From: Vicinamibacteria bacterium
Lineage (GTDB): Bacteria; Acidobacteriota; Vicinamibacteria; Fen-336
DNA: 64,000 nucleotides
Reading direction: 5' to 3'
Assembly: GCA_035570235.1 (NCBI GenBank)
Contig: DATMML010000042.1
Coordinates: 1 to 64,000 of the forward strand
Numbering within the stretch: position 1 is the first letter of the stretch; each line of letters begins with the position of its first letter. The notes beneath the pieces were generated by a model. The model had not been told where the DNA came from. It saw only the letters and a list, made by a program, of their open reading frames with translations, and did not search any database. Below are positions 41,948-51,742 of this stretch, in pieces. A program made the translations under genes and the position numbers.

Positions 41948-44781
41948 TCCCCGACCGGCTTCTCGAGCTGGGCCTGGGCCGCGGCCAGGCGGGCAATGGG
42001 GACCCGGTAGGGTGAGCAGGAAACGTAGTCGAGCCCCACCCGGTGGAAGAAGTGGATGGAGGCGGGATCGCCCCCGTGCTCCCCGCACACCCCGATCTTC
42101 AGGTCCCGCTTGACCTGCCGCCCCTTGCGGACGCTGATCTCCACCAACTGCCCCACCCCCCCTTCGTCGAGCGACACGAAGGGGTCCTTGTCGAGCACGC
42201 CGTGCTCCTGGTAGTAGAGCAGGAACTTGCCCGCGTCGTCGCGGGAGAGCCCGAAGCCCATCTGGGTGAGGTCGTTGGTCCCCAGGGAGAAGAAATCGGC
42301 CTCGCGCGCGATCTCGTCCGCGGTGAGGGCCCCCCGCGGCACCTCGATCATGGTACCCACGAGGTACTCGACGCCCGAGCCGTCCTTGCCCAGGACCTTC
42401 TCCGCTTCCTCGAGGACAATCTTCTTCTGCCGCCTCAGCTCCTCCACATGGCCCACGAGGGGGATCATGACCTCGGTCTTGACGGGGGTACCCTTCTTCG
42501 CCACCTGGAGCGCGGCCTCGAAGATGGCCCGGGCCTGCATGCGGGTCATCTCCGGATAGGTGATGCCCAGGCGGCAGCCGCGGTGGCCGAGCATGGGGTT
42601 GAACTCGTGGAGCTCCTCCACCGCCCGCAGCAGCTTCTCCCCTTCCGCGATGGCCCTCTTGTTCTTGGCTTCCCCCTTGGCCCTGAGGACGGCGACCTTG
42701 ACCATGAGCTCCTCCCGCTTGGGCAGGAACTCGTGGAGCGGCGGGTCCAGGGTCCGGATGGTCACGGGGGTGCCGCGCATCTCGCGGAAGAGCCCCGCGA
42801 AGTCCGCCCGCTGCATGGGGAGGAGCTTCTTCAAGGCTCCCGTGTAGTCGGCCATGGCCTTGCCGTACTCCTTCTCCACCTTGGCCAGCTCCTTGCGGAT
42901 CTCCGCCGCCTGGCCTCCCTTGGCCTCGCGCAGGCGCTCCTTGAGGCGCGACGCGAGATCCAGGCCGCGCTGGCCGCGCGCCGCAGAGAGGATCATCTTC
43001 ACCACGTGGGGCAGGCGCTCCTCGGCGAAGAACATGTGCTCCGTCCGGCAGAGGCCGATGCCGCCCGCGCCGAAGGCGAAGGCCATCTTCGCGTCGGGAG
43101 GGATGTCGGCATTGGCGCGGATGCCCAGGCGCCGGATCTGGTCCGCCCAGGAGAGCAGCTTCTCGAACTTCTGGTAGAGGGGGGAGGACTCCGGCTTGCG
43201 CTTCCCCATCACCACCTGGAGCACTTCCGAGGGGCTGGTGGGGAGCTCCTTGAGGATAACCTCACCCGTGGAGCCGTCGATGGAGATGCTCTCTCCCTCC
43301 CGGACCACCCGGCCCCCTACCTTGAAATGCCGGGCCCGAGCGTCGATATCGAGCGCCCCGCAGCCCACCACCGAGGGCTTGCCCATCTGTCGGCCCACGA
43401 CCGCGGCGTGGGAGGTGGTCCCGCCGGTCGCGGTCAGGATGCCCTGGGCCACGCTCATGCCGTGGATATCGTCGGGCACCGTCTCCATGCGGACGAGCAG
43501 GACGCGCTTGCCCTTGTGGCTCCAGGCCACGGCGTCGTCGGCGGTGAACACCACCGCCCCCGTGGCCGCCCCCGGCGACGCGGCCAGCCCCCGGGCCGCC
43601 ACCTCTGCCTTCTTCCGCTCCTTGGGGTCGAAGATCGGGTGCAGGAGTTGGTCGAGGGCCTGCGGCTCCACCTTCATCACCGCCTCGCGGGAGGTGAGGA
43701 TCCCCTCCTCCACCATATCCACGGCGATGTGGACGGCGGCCAGACCCGTCCGCTTGCCGTTGCGGGTCTGGAGCATGTAGAGCTTGTTCTCCTGGATCGT
43801 GAACTCGAAGTCCTGGACGTCCTTGTAGTGCCGCTCCAAACGGGTCGTGATCTCCCGAAGCTGACGGTAGGCTTCGGGCATCACCTTCTCGAGCTCGGCA
43901 ATGGGGTGCGGAGTGCGGATGCCCGCCACCACGTCCTCTCCCTGCGCGTTCTGGAGGAACTCCCCGTAGAACTCCTTGGCCCCGGTGGAGGGGTTGCGGG
44001 TGAAGCCGACCCCGGTGGCGGAGGTGTCGCCCATGTTCCCGAAGACCATGGTCTGCACGTTGACGGCGGTGCCGAGGTCGTGGGGGATGTCGTTCAGCTT
44101 GCGGTAGGTGACGGCGCGCGGGTTCATCCAGGACTTGAAGACGGCGTCGCGCGCCCCCTTGAGCTGCTCCCGGGGGTCTTGGGGGAAGGGGCGGTGGGTC
44201 TCCCTGTCCACCACCGCCTTGAAGCGGGCGATCACGTCATCGAACGCGGCCTCCCCGAGGTCCACGTCGGCGGTTACTCTGTGCTTCTTCTTCACCGCAG
44301 AGAGCTCGTGCTCGAAGCGGTCCTTGTCGATCCCCAGCACGACGTTGCCGTACATCTGGATGAAGCGCCGGTAGGAGTCCTTGGCGAAACGCCCGTTCCG
44401 GGTCTTGGCCTTCAGCCCCAGCACGGACTGGTCGTTCAGGCCCAGGTTCAGGATGGTGTCCATCATCCCCGGCATCGAGAACTTGGCCCCACTCCGCACG
44501 GACACGAGCAGGGGGTCGGCGGGGGCCCCCAGCTTCTTGCCCACGAGGCCCTCCAGGCGGGCGAGGGCTTTGGCGACCTCCTCCTCGATCTCGGGGGGCA
44601 GGGAGCCCCCCCGCTCCACGAAAAGATTGCAGGCGGCGGTGGACATCGTGAAGCCAGGGGGAACGGGTAGGCTGGCGTTGGTCATCTCGGCTAGGCCGGC
44701 ACCCTTGCCCCCGAGCAGGTCCTTCATGTCCTTGTTGCCGTCCGCCTTGCCGCCACCGAAGAAGAAAACGTATTGGTTCAC
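41944..44781 (-). CDS. ppdK: Pyruvate, phosphate dikinase
   Basis: A 945-residue enzyme interconverting pyruvate, ATP and phosphate with PEP, AMP and pyrophosphate. The ATP-grasp N-terminus (FGGGKADGNKDMKDLLGGKG), the phosphohistidine domain (TATGGTTSHAAVVGRQMGKP) and the PEP barrel with catalytic Cys (DLKIGVCGEHGGDPASIHFF) are present in order. Length is somewhat above the usual 870-890. GTG start 1 nt after the glyS stop. It may run toward PEP for gluconeogenesis or toward ATP from pyrophosphate; unknown here. Confidence 0.98.
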   Translation of the reverse strand: MNQYVFFFGGGKADGNKDMKDLLGGKGAGLAEMTNASLPVPPGFTMSTAACNLFVERGGSLPPEIEEEVAKALARLEGLVGKKLGAPADPLLVSVRSGAKFSMPGMMDTILNLGLNDQSVLGLKAKTRNGRFAKDSYRRFIQMYGNVVLGIDKDRFEHELSAVKKKHRVTADVDLGEAAFDDVIARFKAVVDRETHRPFPQDPREQLKGARDAVFKSWMNPRAVTYRKLNDIPHDLGTAVNVQTMVFGNMGDTSATGVGFTRNPSTGAKEFYGEFLQNAQGEDVVAGIRTPHPIAELEKVMPEAYRQLREITTRLERHYKDVQDFEFTIQENKLYMLQTRNGKRTGLAAVHIAVDMVEEGILTSREAVMKVEPQALDQLLHPIFDPKERKKAEVAARGLAASPGAATGAVVFTADDAVAWSHKGKRVLLVRMETVPDDIHGMSVAQGILTATGGTTSHAAVVGRQMGKPSVVGCGALDIDARARHFKVGGRVVREGESISIDGSTGEVILKELPTSPSEVLQVVMGKRKPESSPLYQKFEKLLSWADQIRRLGIRANADIPPDAKMAFAFGAGGIGLCRTEHMFFAEERLPHVVKMILSAARGQRGLDLASRLKERLREAKGGQAAEIRKELAKVEKEYGKAMADYTGALKKLLPMQRADFAGLFREMRGTPVTIRTLDPPLHEFLPKREELMVKVAVLRAKGEAKNKRAIAEGEKLLRAVEELHEFNPMLGHRGCRLGITYPEMTRMQARAIFEAALQVAKKGTPVKTEVMIPLVGHVEELRRQKKIVLEEAEKVLGKDGSGVEYLVGTMIEVPRGALTADEIAREADFFSLGTNDLTQMGFGLSRDDAGKFLLYYQEHGVLDKDPFVSLDEGGVGQLVEISVRKGRQVKRDLKIGVCGEHGGDPASIHFFHRVGLDYVSCSPYRVPIARLAAAQAQLEKPVGD

Positions 44782-44782
44782 G

Positions 44783-47048
44783 CTAGCCTCCGAGTCTGGA
44801 AATATCGGCGATGCGACTAACAGGCTTAATCAAGTATTCCATCAAACCGAGCCGATTCCGCCTAAGGTGTTCCTGTTCCGCCAGAACAAGTACCTCGGAA
44901 AAGAAGCGGTCGACCGATCCCGCGAGTTGGCCGACAGAACGAAGCCGAGTCTCGTACTCTGTTTCCGACAAGTGACCCTTATCATCTCTCCAACCCCGGC
45001 GAGACTCTTCGATAGCTCGGTACAGGGCGATTTCTGCATTCTCGACGAGGTGCCTTTCGTCAAAGAAACCGATGCCGGGCGACTTGGTCAGAATGTTGTT
45101 CGCACGTTTGAAGGCCGTCGCTAGTTGTGCGAAATCGTCCTGATGCTCCGCTCTTACCTTGTGGAGGGCGCGCAACCGCAGAAGACAGTCGTACGGATCC
45201 TCTAGCGCGTAAGGGCCTACTGTGGGATCCGTGTAGAGAACTGCAGCGACCTCAACAGCTGCGAAACCTCGATACTCAAGTAAGTACGCCAGACGATCTA
45301 GCAAGAAGAGCTGAAGCGCACCGGTTACCTTGTCGTGCGGCCCACGAAGCTCGATACCGCACTCTCGGTAACCTCCGAAGGCCTCGTCAATCAGTCGGAT
45401 GATGTTAGTTCGCTCTTCGTTCGACGTTGGCCTCCAGAAGTCGAGCACGACACGCAATGCTCCCTGCGCCGCTCGACGAAGACCGAAAGGATCCCGGCTA
45501 CCTGTGGGATCCTCCCCGATTCCAAAATAACCTACCAGAGTGTCGAGTTTGTCTGCCAGCGACACAGCCGCGAAGATCCGGGCGGCCACACCTGATTCGG
45601 CAAATTCGAGCGCCGGCCGGTCCTCTTGGCCGATGGCTATTGGCTCGTAATGCCAGCGCACGGCCTCAGCCACGTCCTCAGCCGCCCCCTGCTTGCGGAG
45701 GTAGAGCCCGCCCATGGTCCCCTGTAGTTCTGGGAACTCGCGGACCATAAGCGTAGTCAGGTCCACTTTGGCGAGCTCCGCTGCTTCTGACGCTGCTCTT
45801 CGCTGCGCATCGTCCATGAGACCGAGCTCGCCCATGACTTGAACGAGTTGGACTAGGCGCTTAGCCTTGTCTCTATAGGTGCCGAGACCCTGGTGAAACG
45901 TGATTCCCGTCAGGTCACCTACCCGCTTGGCGAGAGGCCGCTTCAGGTCTTCCTCGTAGAAGAACGAAGCATCGCGTAGCCGAGCAACCACAACTCGCTC
46001 CATACCCCGACGGATCTCATCTTCCGTGGAGCCGTCTGTGTTGGTCACGGCCGCAAAACCAACCACCTGCGCCTCGCGCACGCCGAGAGGAAGGTACTTC
46101 TGGTGGTGAACGAGCACGGTCGTGATCACTTGCTCGGGGAGATGATGGAACTGCTCGGGCACCCGACCGCGTATGACCGTGGGATACTCAACGAGGTCGC
46201 GCCATTCGACACGCAAGTCATGGTCATCGCTTCCCAGGGCGTCGACTGCGAACGTTGCTAGCTCTCGCGCTATTTTCGCTTCCCGATCGGCTGCGTCCAG
46301 CAGGACGAAGTTCCTACTTAGGGCCTCACAAAGATCCGCGAACGATCCGACCGTCTGCGGCCTGCCGGCCGCACCCTTCGGCAGGAACCGGTGTCCGTAA
46401 GTAACATTTCCGGTTTCCACGATCGCTTGACCTCTTGTACCCCGGACGAGCTCGTAGATCGTAAAGGGTACGACTTTCGAGTTGATGAGGGCCACGAGCC
46501 AACGAACTGGCCGTCCGAACGGGAAAGAACCCTTGCCGTCTTCGAGCCAGGCGTCCCAACTCATTCGCTTGGGAAACGCAAGGTACCTTAGCGTGCCGGC
46601 GATCACTCCCGGAAGGACCGCTTCTGCCAGTTCCGCAGGCAGCTCTCTTCGAAATAAGAGGTGCTCCTCCGTGCCGGCCTTGACGCCGGTCTTCAGCTCG
46701 TCGGGTGGGACGCCGACCTTCGCCGCGAAACCCAACGCTGCCCGTGTCCACACCCCGCTTTGATCCTTGGCGGCCTTAAGCGACGGGCCCCAGATTTCAG
46801 CCGTTCGCGGCTGTTGACGGGCAGGCACTTCGCTCTTGAGCACGAGGCGACGCGGAGTGAACCACGCCTGGGTTGCTTCAAAGAGTGCGTCCCGTTCAGA
46901 GGCAGGAGAGGGAACTCCGGGCGCCAATGGCTGGCCAAAGCAAAGTCGCTGTTCAAGGGCGCAATCGACGAATCCGTCCCGGAGCTGTTTGCTCAGCTGC
47001 ACCAGCCAAGCTGCGGGGAGTTCCTCGCAGCCGATCTCGAGGAGAAAC

Positions 47049-47056
<8 letters not shown>
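44783..47056 (-). CDS. glyS: Glycyl-tRNA synthetase beta subunit
   Basis: A 757-residue beta subunit: [20 protein letters not shown] at the start, [36 protein letters not shown], the HHQKYLPL motif, and a C-terminal anticodon-binding region ending [23 protein letters not shown] start overlaps the glyQ stop by 8 nt. Base composition is much poorer in GC than the neighbours (hand counts: 45241-45300 has 31/60, 46261-46320 has 34/60; ppdK 43561-43620 has 49/60), suggesting replacement by transfer. Confidence 0.95.
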
Positions 47057-47965
<909 letters not shown>

Positions 47966-47969
<4 letters not shown>

Positions 47970-48721
47970 CTCCCTACCTCGCGGGCCACGTCCTTGAGGA
48001 CGCGGTGGGAGCGCAGCCGCCGCTCGAGGTGGTTCGAGATCAGGTCCTGGTGGAACGTTTCGAGGGGCATGGCCTCGGGAGGGAGGGGTCCTTTCATGTC
48101 CGCGGGCGCCCGCGAGAAGACCTCGGCCAGAAAGGCCCGAGCCCCCTCGGGGAGCACCGGACCCGAGACGGGTCCGCAATTCTCGCACACGAAGCCCCGC
48201 GCCGCACTGTGATACCGCAGGGGGCCGAACCCGAGCGCCCCCCCGCAGGAGGCACAGCGGTCGAGGGGCGGGTAGATCCCGTGGATACGCAGGAGCCAGG
48301 CTTCGAGGTAGCGCGCGAGGAGGCGGTCGGGCGTGCCCTCTTCGGCGGCTCGGATGGTGGCCAGGGCCAGGCGGTAGACCTTCTCCTCCGCCTCGCCTTC
48401 CTGGGCGAAAGCGTCCAGCAGCTCCGCCAGGTAGGACAGGGTCATGACCGTTTCCAGGCCGCGCCGGCCCGCGCCGAAAGCTGACCGCAGCAGCTCGCAC
48501 TCGCCCAGGCGGAAAAGGTCTGCGCCCTGCCGGCCGTAGAGTCCCACCCGGACTTCGCTGAGCGGCTCCAGGGCCGACTGGTAACGGGGTCGGGGCCCTC
48601 GGGCCCCCTTGGCCACGGCCCGGACTTTACCCCGCTCCCGGGTGAGCAGGACGACCAATTTGCTCGTCTCGCCCAGCTTGTACGTGCGAAGGACCAAGGC
48701 CTCCGAGGTGATGAGGGGCAT
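47966..48721 (-). CDS. recO: DNA repair protein RecO
   Basis: A 251-residue recombination mediator that helps load RecA on SSB-coated DNA with RecR. N-terminal OB fold ([36 protein letters not shown]), helical domain, and a zinc finger with Cys pairs [10 protein letters not shown] and CENCGP. First gene of the recO-glyQ-glyS-ppdK-mutL operon; the recO-glyQ link is common among bacteria with split glycyl-tRNA synthetase. Confidence 0.95.
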
Positions 48722-48785
48722 GGCGCGCGTCCGGCGACTCGCCCGAACACGCTACGCTAACACAGCCGCCGAGCGCGCGCCATTG

Positions 48786-48815
48786 TTGAAGGAGCGGACG
48801 GGCCCGTGCTAGGTT
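48786..48815 (+). promoter_or_regulatory. Promoter of the rhodanese-like gene
   Basis: TTGAAG (48786-48791), 18-bp spacer, TAGGTT (48810-48815). The -10 ends 7 nt before ATG 48823, so the message is probably leaderless. Confidence 0.55.
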
Positions 48816-48822
48816 CAGACCC

Positions 48823-49278
48823 ATGGGCCTGCGCTTCGGGCGGATCGTCGCGATCTTGGGGCTGGGAGCGGCCCTCGGCCTCCTCTGGAACGGCTTCTCC
48901 GGCCGCGGACTTGCCCTGGGGCGGAGCGTTTTCGTCCAGCGGGGGGACGAGGTCATCGAGGCGGGCGAGGCCAAGGCGCGCCTCGACCGCGGCGCCCTCT
49001 TCCTCGACGCGCGGCCAGCCGACTTCTACAAGATGGGCCACATTCCGGGGGCTCTTCCCTTGCCCGAGCCCGACTTCGAACGCGCCTTCGCGGCTCTGGA
49101 ACCGCGGCTCCGCCGCCACTTCAACCTGGTCGTGTACTGCAGCGGCTACGGGTGCGAGGCCAGCAACATCGTGGCCCGCCACCTCCGCGAGAAGGGCATC
49201 CACGCCGCCATCCTCAACGAGGGGTGGCCCGCGTGGACCGACGCCGGCTACCCCGTCCGCTCGGGCGAGGCGCCATGA
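48823..49278 (+). CDS. Membrane-anchored rhodanese domain protein
   Basis: A 151-residue protein with one N-terminal membrane helix (RIVAILGLGAALGLLWNGFS) and a periplasmic rhodanese domain: EAKARLDRGALFLDARPADF, KMGHIPGALPL, and the active-site loop VVYCSGYGCEASN with the catalytic Cys. Rhodaneses carry persulfide sulfur. It overlaps the MauE/DoxX-like gene by 4 nt (ATGA), so the two membrane proteins are made together, suggesting a thiol/sulfur role in the envelope. Confidence 0.88.
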   Translation: MGLRFGRIVAILGLGAALGLLWNGFSGRGLALGRSVFVQRGDEVIEAGEAKARLDRGALFLDARPADFYKMGHIPGALPLPEPDFERAFAALEPRLRRHFNLVVYCSGYGCEASNIVARHLREKGIHAAILNEGWPAWTDAGYPVRSGEAP

Positions 49279-49763
49279 ACGCGCTCCGCCACCCCGGACT
49301 CCATCTCATCCTCCGTCTCCTCCTCGGCGGTCTGTTCGTCTATGCCAGTCTGAACAAGATCGCAGACCCCCCCGCCTTCGCCCGCATCGTCTACCAATGG
49401 CAGGTCTTTGGAGCCGTCCCCTCCAACCTGGTGGCCGTGATCCTGCCCTGGGTCGAAGCCCTGGCCGGGATCCTGCTCCTGGCCGGGATCTGGAAGCGCG
49501 AGGCTGCGCTCGTGGTCGCGCTCCTGCTCGTGGTGTTCCTGGCCGCGGCGGGCTCGGTGATGGCCCGCGGCATCGACGTCGAGAACTGCGGTTGCACCTC
49601 GGTGGCGGCCAAGGCGGAGGCAGGCGTATTCCACGGCGTCGGCTGGTTCCTGGTGCTCCGCAACGCCTTCCTGCTGGCCTCGAGCCTGGTCCTGGTGGGC
49701 GTACCCGCGGATGCGGTCGAGGGCCGCCGCGCCCTGGTGCAGGCGGAGGGTCCCTCCCGTTGA
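49275..49763 (+). CDS. MauE/DoxX-like membrane protein
   Basis: A 162-residue protein with about four membrane helices: LILRLLLGGLFVYASLNKIA (the DoxX/MauE start with its Lys-Ile), VILPWVEALAGILLLAGIW, ALVVALLLVVFLAAAGSVMA and a final helix. A Cys pair (ENCGCTS) lies after the third helix, as in MauE-like proteins needed for disulfide-rich cofactor maturation. Its partner here is the rhodanese protein. Confidence 0.8.
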   Translation: MNALRHPGLHLILRLLLGGLFVYASLNKIADPPAFARIVYQWQVFGAVPSNLVAVILPWVEALAGILLLAGIWKREAALVVALLLVVFLAAAGSVMARGIDVENCGCTSVAAKAEAGVFHGVGWFLVLRNAFLLASSLVLVGVPADAVEGRRALVQAEGPSR

Positions 49764-49789
49764 CATTGCCGGCGGCCCCCGCCTAGCAT
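49760..49789 (+). promoter_or_regulatory. Promoter of the DUF4398-like lipoprotein gene
   Basis: TTGACA (49760-49765), 18-bp spacer, TAGCAT (49784-49789). The -10 ends 7 nt before the TTG at 49797. The TTGACA overlaps the end of the upstream gene. Confidence 0.6.
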
Positions 49790-49796
49790 CCTTCGC

Positions 49797-50417
49797 TTGC
49801 GTGCCGCACGGAATGACCGTCCGGCCCTTCCCAGGGAGGCCTGCACTCTCCTGGCCGCCCTTTGGCTGGGCGCGTGCAACCACCCGCCCCTGAAGGAGGT
49901 GGCGGCCGCGGAGAGCCTGCTCGAGCAGGCCCGAACCGAGGGCGCGCAGGAGTTCGCCCCCGAGCGCTGGAAGGAGGCTCAGGAGGCGCTCCGAACGGCC
50001 AAGGCTCGCCTTCAGGATAGGGACTACCGGGGGGCCATCTCCTCCGCCACCGAGGCCGCGGAGAGGTCGCGGGCCGCGGGCCAGGCCGCGATAGCGGGAA
50101 AGGCGGCGGCCCGACAGGCGGTGGAGGCGGATCGGGCGGAGGTGGACGCGGTCCTCGCCGAGCTTGCTTCTCTCCGGGAGCAGGCCACAAAGGCGAAGGT
50201 GCCGGACGCGGTCCTCGCCGAAGTCGAGGGGGCGGCGGCGGCCGTCAACGAGGGTATGCGGGAGGCCGAGACCCGCCTGCAGCAAGGGGATCTCCTGGCG
50301 GCCCAGGCGTTGGCGGCGGAGCTCAAGGCCCGGGCCGCGCCCTTGACCACCGCCTTCCGCCAGGCCCAGGTGAAATGGGAGGCGGCCCACCCCCGCGGAG
50401 GCCGACGGAGGCGATGA
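49797..50417 (+). CDS. Helical lipoprotein, DUF4398-like
   Basis: A 206-residue protein with a lipoprotein signal (ACTLLAALWLGAC, lipobox LGAC) followed by an almost entirely helical, Ala/Glu/Arg-rich chain: a block AQEFAPERWKEAQEALRTAK typical of DUF4398-type periplasmic lipoproteins, then a long coiled coil. Function unknown; often in envelope-stress or peptidoglycan-associated operons. The start is a TTG and rather uncertain. Overlaps apaG by 4 nt. Confidence 0.7.
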   Translation: MRAARNDRPALPREACTLLAALWLGACNHPPLKEVAAAESLLEQARTEGAQEFAPERWKEAQEALRTAKARLQDRDYRGAISSATEAAERSRAAGQAAIAGKAAARQAVEADRAEVDAVLAELASLREQATKAKVPDAVLAEVEGAAAAVNEGMREAETRLQQGDLLAAQALAAELKARAAPLTTAFRQAQVKWEAAHPRGGRRRR

Positions 50418-50797
50418 GCAATACCGTCACCCGGGGCGTCCGCGTGCAAGTGAAGAGCAGCTACCTCCCGGAACGCAGTTCACCCCGCGACGAGCACTAC
50501 TTCTTCACCTACCGGGTCCGCATTTCCAACGAAGGGCCGGAGACCGTGCAGCTCGTGAGTCGGGAGTGGATCATCACCAACGCCGAGGGCGAGGTGGAGA
50601 GAGTCCGGGGGCCGGGCGTCGTCGGTGAGCAGCCGGTGCTGGGCCCGGGGGAGTCGTTCGAGTACACGAGCTTTTGCCCACTGAGAACACGGATTGGCTC
50701 CATGCACGGCTCGTATCGGATGGTGACCGCGAGCGGCGAGTCATTCGATGCCGCCATTGCCCCCTTCTCGCTGGCGGTGCCGACGGCGCTGAATTGA
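50414..50797 (+). CDS. apaG: ApaG domain protein
   Basis: A 127-residue fibronectin-III-like protein: TRGVRVQVKSSYLPERSSPR, EHYFFTYRVRISNEGPETVQ, SREWIITNAEGEVERVRGPG, VVGEQPVLGPGESFEYTSFC and the closing MHGSYRMVTASGESFDAAIA are all family hallmarks. Biochemical role is unsettled. ATG inside the upstream stop. Convergent with dapF; the 114 nt between them is GC-rich without a clear terminator. Confidence 0.95.
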   Translation: MSNTVTRGVRVQVKSSYLPERSSPRDEHYFFTYRVRISNEGPETVQLVSREWIITNAEGEVERVRGPGVVGEQPVLGPGESFEYTSFCPLRTRIGSMHGSYRMVTASGESFDAAIAPFSLAVPTALN

Positions 50798-50911
50798 GCG
50801 CGCGGGCGCCGCGCGGACTCCCGCCCCAGCCGGGGGTGGTCCGGAGGTGAGCCGAGGCCAGGGGCCGCAGGGGGGGCCGGTGCGTCCGACCCTCGCCCAC
50901 CGCCCGCGGAC

Positions 50912-51742
50912 CTAGGCCAGCCACTCCCCTTCGAAGAGGATCTCGACCTCGCCCGTTTGGAAGACGGCTCCTCCCTCCGGCCACTCGACTTCGAGCGTGC
51001 CGCCGTCACACACCACGCGCAGATGACGGTTGGCGCGGCCGGCGAGGATGGCGGCCACGGCCGCGCTGGCGGCCCCCGTCCCGGAGGCGCTGGTCGGCCC
51101 CACTCCCCGCTCCCAGAACCGGGCCCGCACCTGGCCGGGGTCCGTCACGGAGACGAACTCGACGTTGGTGCGATGGGGAAAGAAGGGATGGCCCTCGAGG
51201 GCCGGGCCGAGGAGGGCGATGAGGGCGTCCTCCGCGGGCTGCTCGAGGAGGAGAGCGCAGTGCGGGTTCCCGAAGGAGAGCGCCGTGATCCGGACCGTGC
51301 GACCGGCGGCCTCCAGGGGATGATCGACGAGGAGGGGTTGCGGCGGTTCGAGGGCGACGGGAATGGATGCCGTGGCCAGGATCGGGGGGCCCAGGTCGGT
51401 GCCCACGCGAAAGCGGCTTCCCTCGAGGCTCTCGACCCGCACCCGCCGGGGTCCGGGCGCGGTGTGGACGACGTGCTCGGCGGGTGCCCAGCCCGCGCGC
51501 ACGGCCAGGGCGGCAAGGCAGCGCACTCCGTTGCCGGAGATCTCGGCCTCGCTACCATCGGCGTTTACCAGACGCATCCGGACCCCGTCGGGAGCGGGTT
51601 CGTGGAGAAGCAAGCCATCCCCCCCGATCCCCCGGTGGCGATTGCACAGGCGCCGCGCCCATGGGGCCACCGGGGACGGCGCGTCCCGGGCGGCGACGAG
51701 GATGAAGTCGTTGCCCAGGCCATGGGCCTTAGCGAAATTCAC
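50912..51742 (-). CDS. dapF: Diaminopimelate epimerase, second catalytic Cys replaced by Ser
   Basis: A 276-residue protein with the two-domain DapF fold: AKAHGLGNDFILVAA, the first catalytic Cys75 in EISGNGVRCLAAL, FGNPHCALLL, and ERGVGPTSASGTGAASAAVA. In standard DapF the last motif reads ACGTG(A/S); here Ser220 stands in place of Cys. It should interconvert LL- and meso-diaminopimelate, but the change may reduce or alter activity. GTG start overlaps the upstream gene (GTGA). It is the last gene of the rpsA operon. Confidence 0.88.
   Translation of the reverse strand: MNFAKAHGLGNDFILVAARDAPSPVAPWARRLCNRHRGIGGDGLLLHEPAPDGVRMRLVNADGSEAEISGNGVRCLAALAVRAGWAPAEHVVHTAPGPRRVRVESLEGSRFRVGTDLGPPILATASIPVALEPPQPLLVDHPLEAAGRTVRITALSFGNPHCALLLEQPAEDALIALLGPALEGHPFFPHRTNVEFVSVTDPGQVRARFWERGVGPTSASGTGAASAAVAAILAGRANRHLRVVCDGGTLEVEWPEGGAVFQTGEVEILFEGEWLA

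Noticed and set aside
40271-42010. 579-codon frame opposite mutL
   Set aside because: Antisense shadow; mutL motifs are clear on the minus strand.
42043-44670. 875-codon open frame on the plus strand opposite ppdK
   Set aside because: It is a shadow caused by GC-rich third positions; the minus strand encodes an unmistakable pyruvate phosphate dikinase and the antisense product has no recognisable domain.
48745-48760. Tandem TAGCGT boxes upstream of recO on the minus strand
   Set aside because: The expected -35 positions have no TTGACA-like sequence, so a promoter could not be supported.
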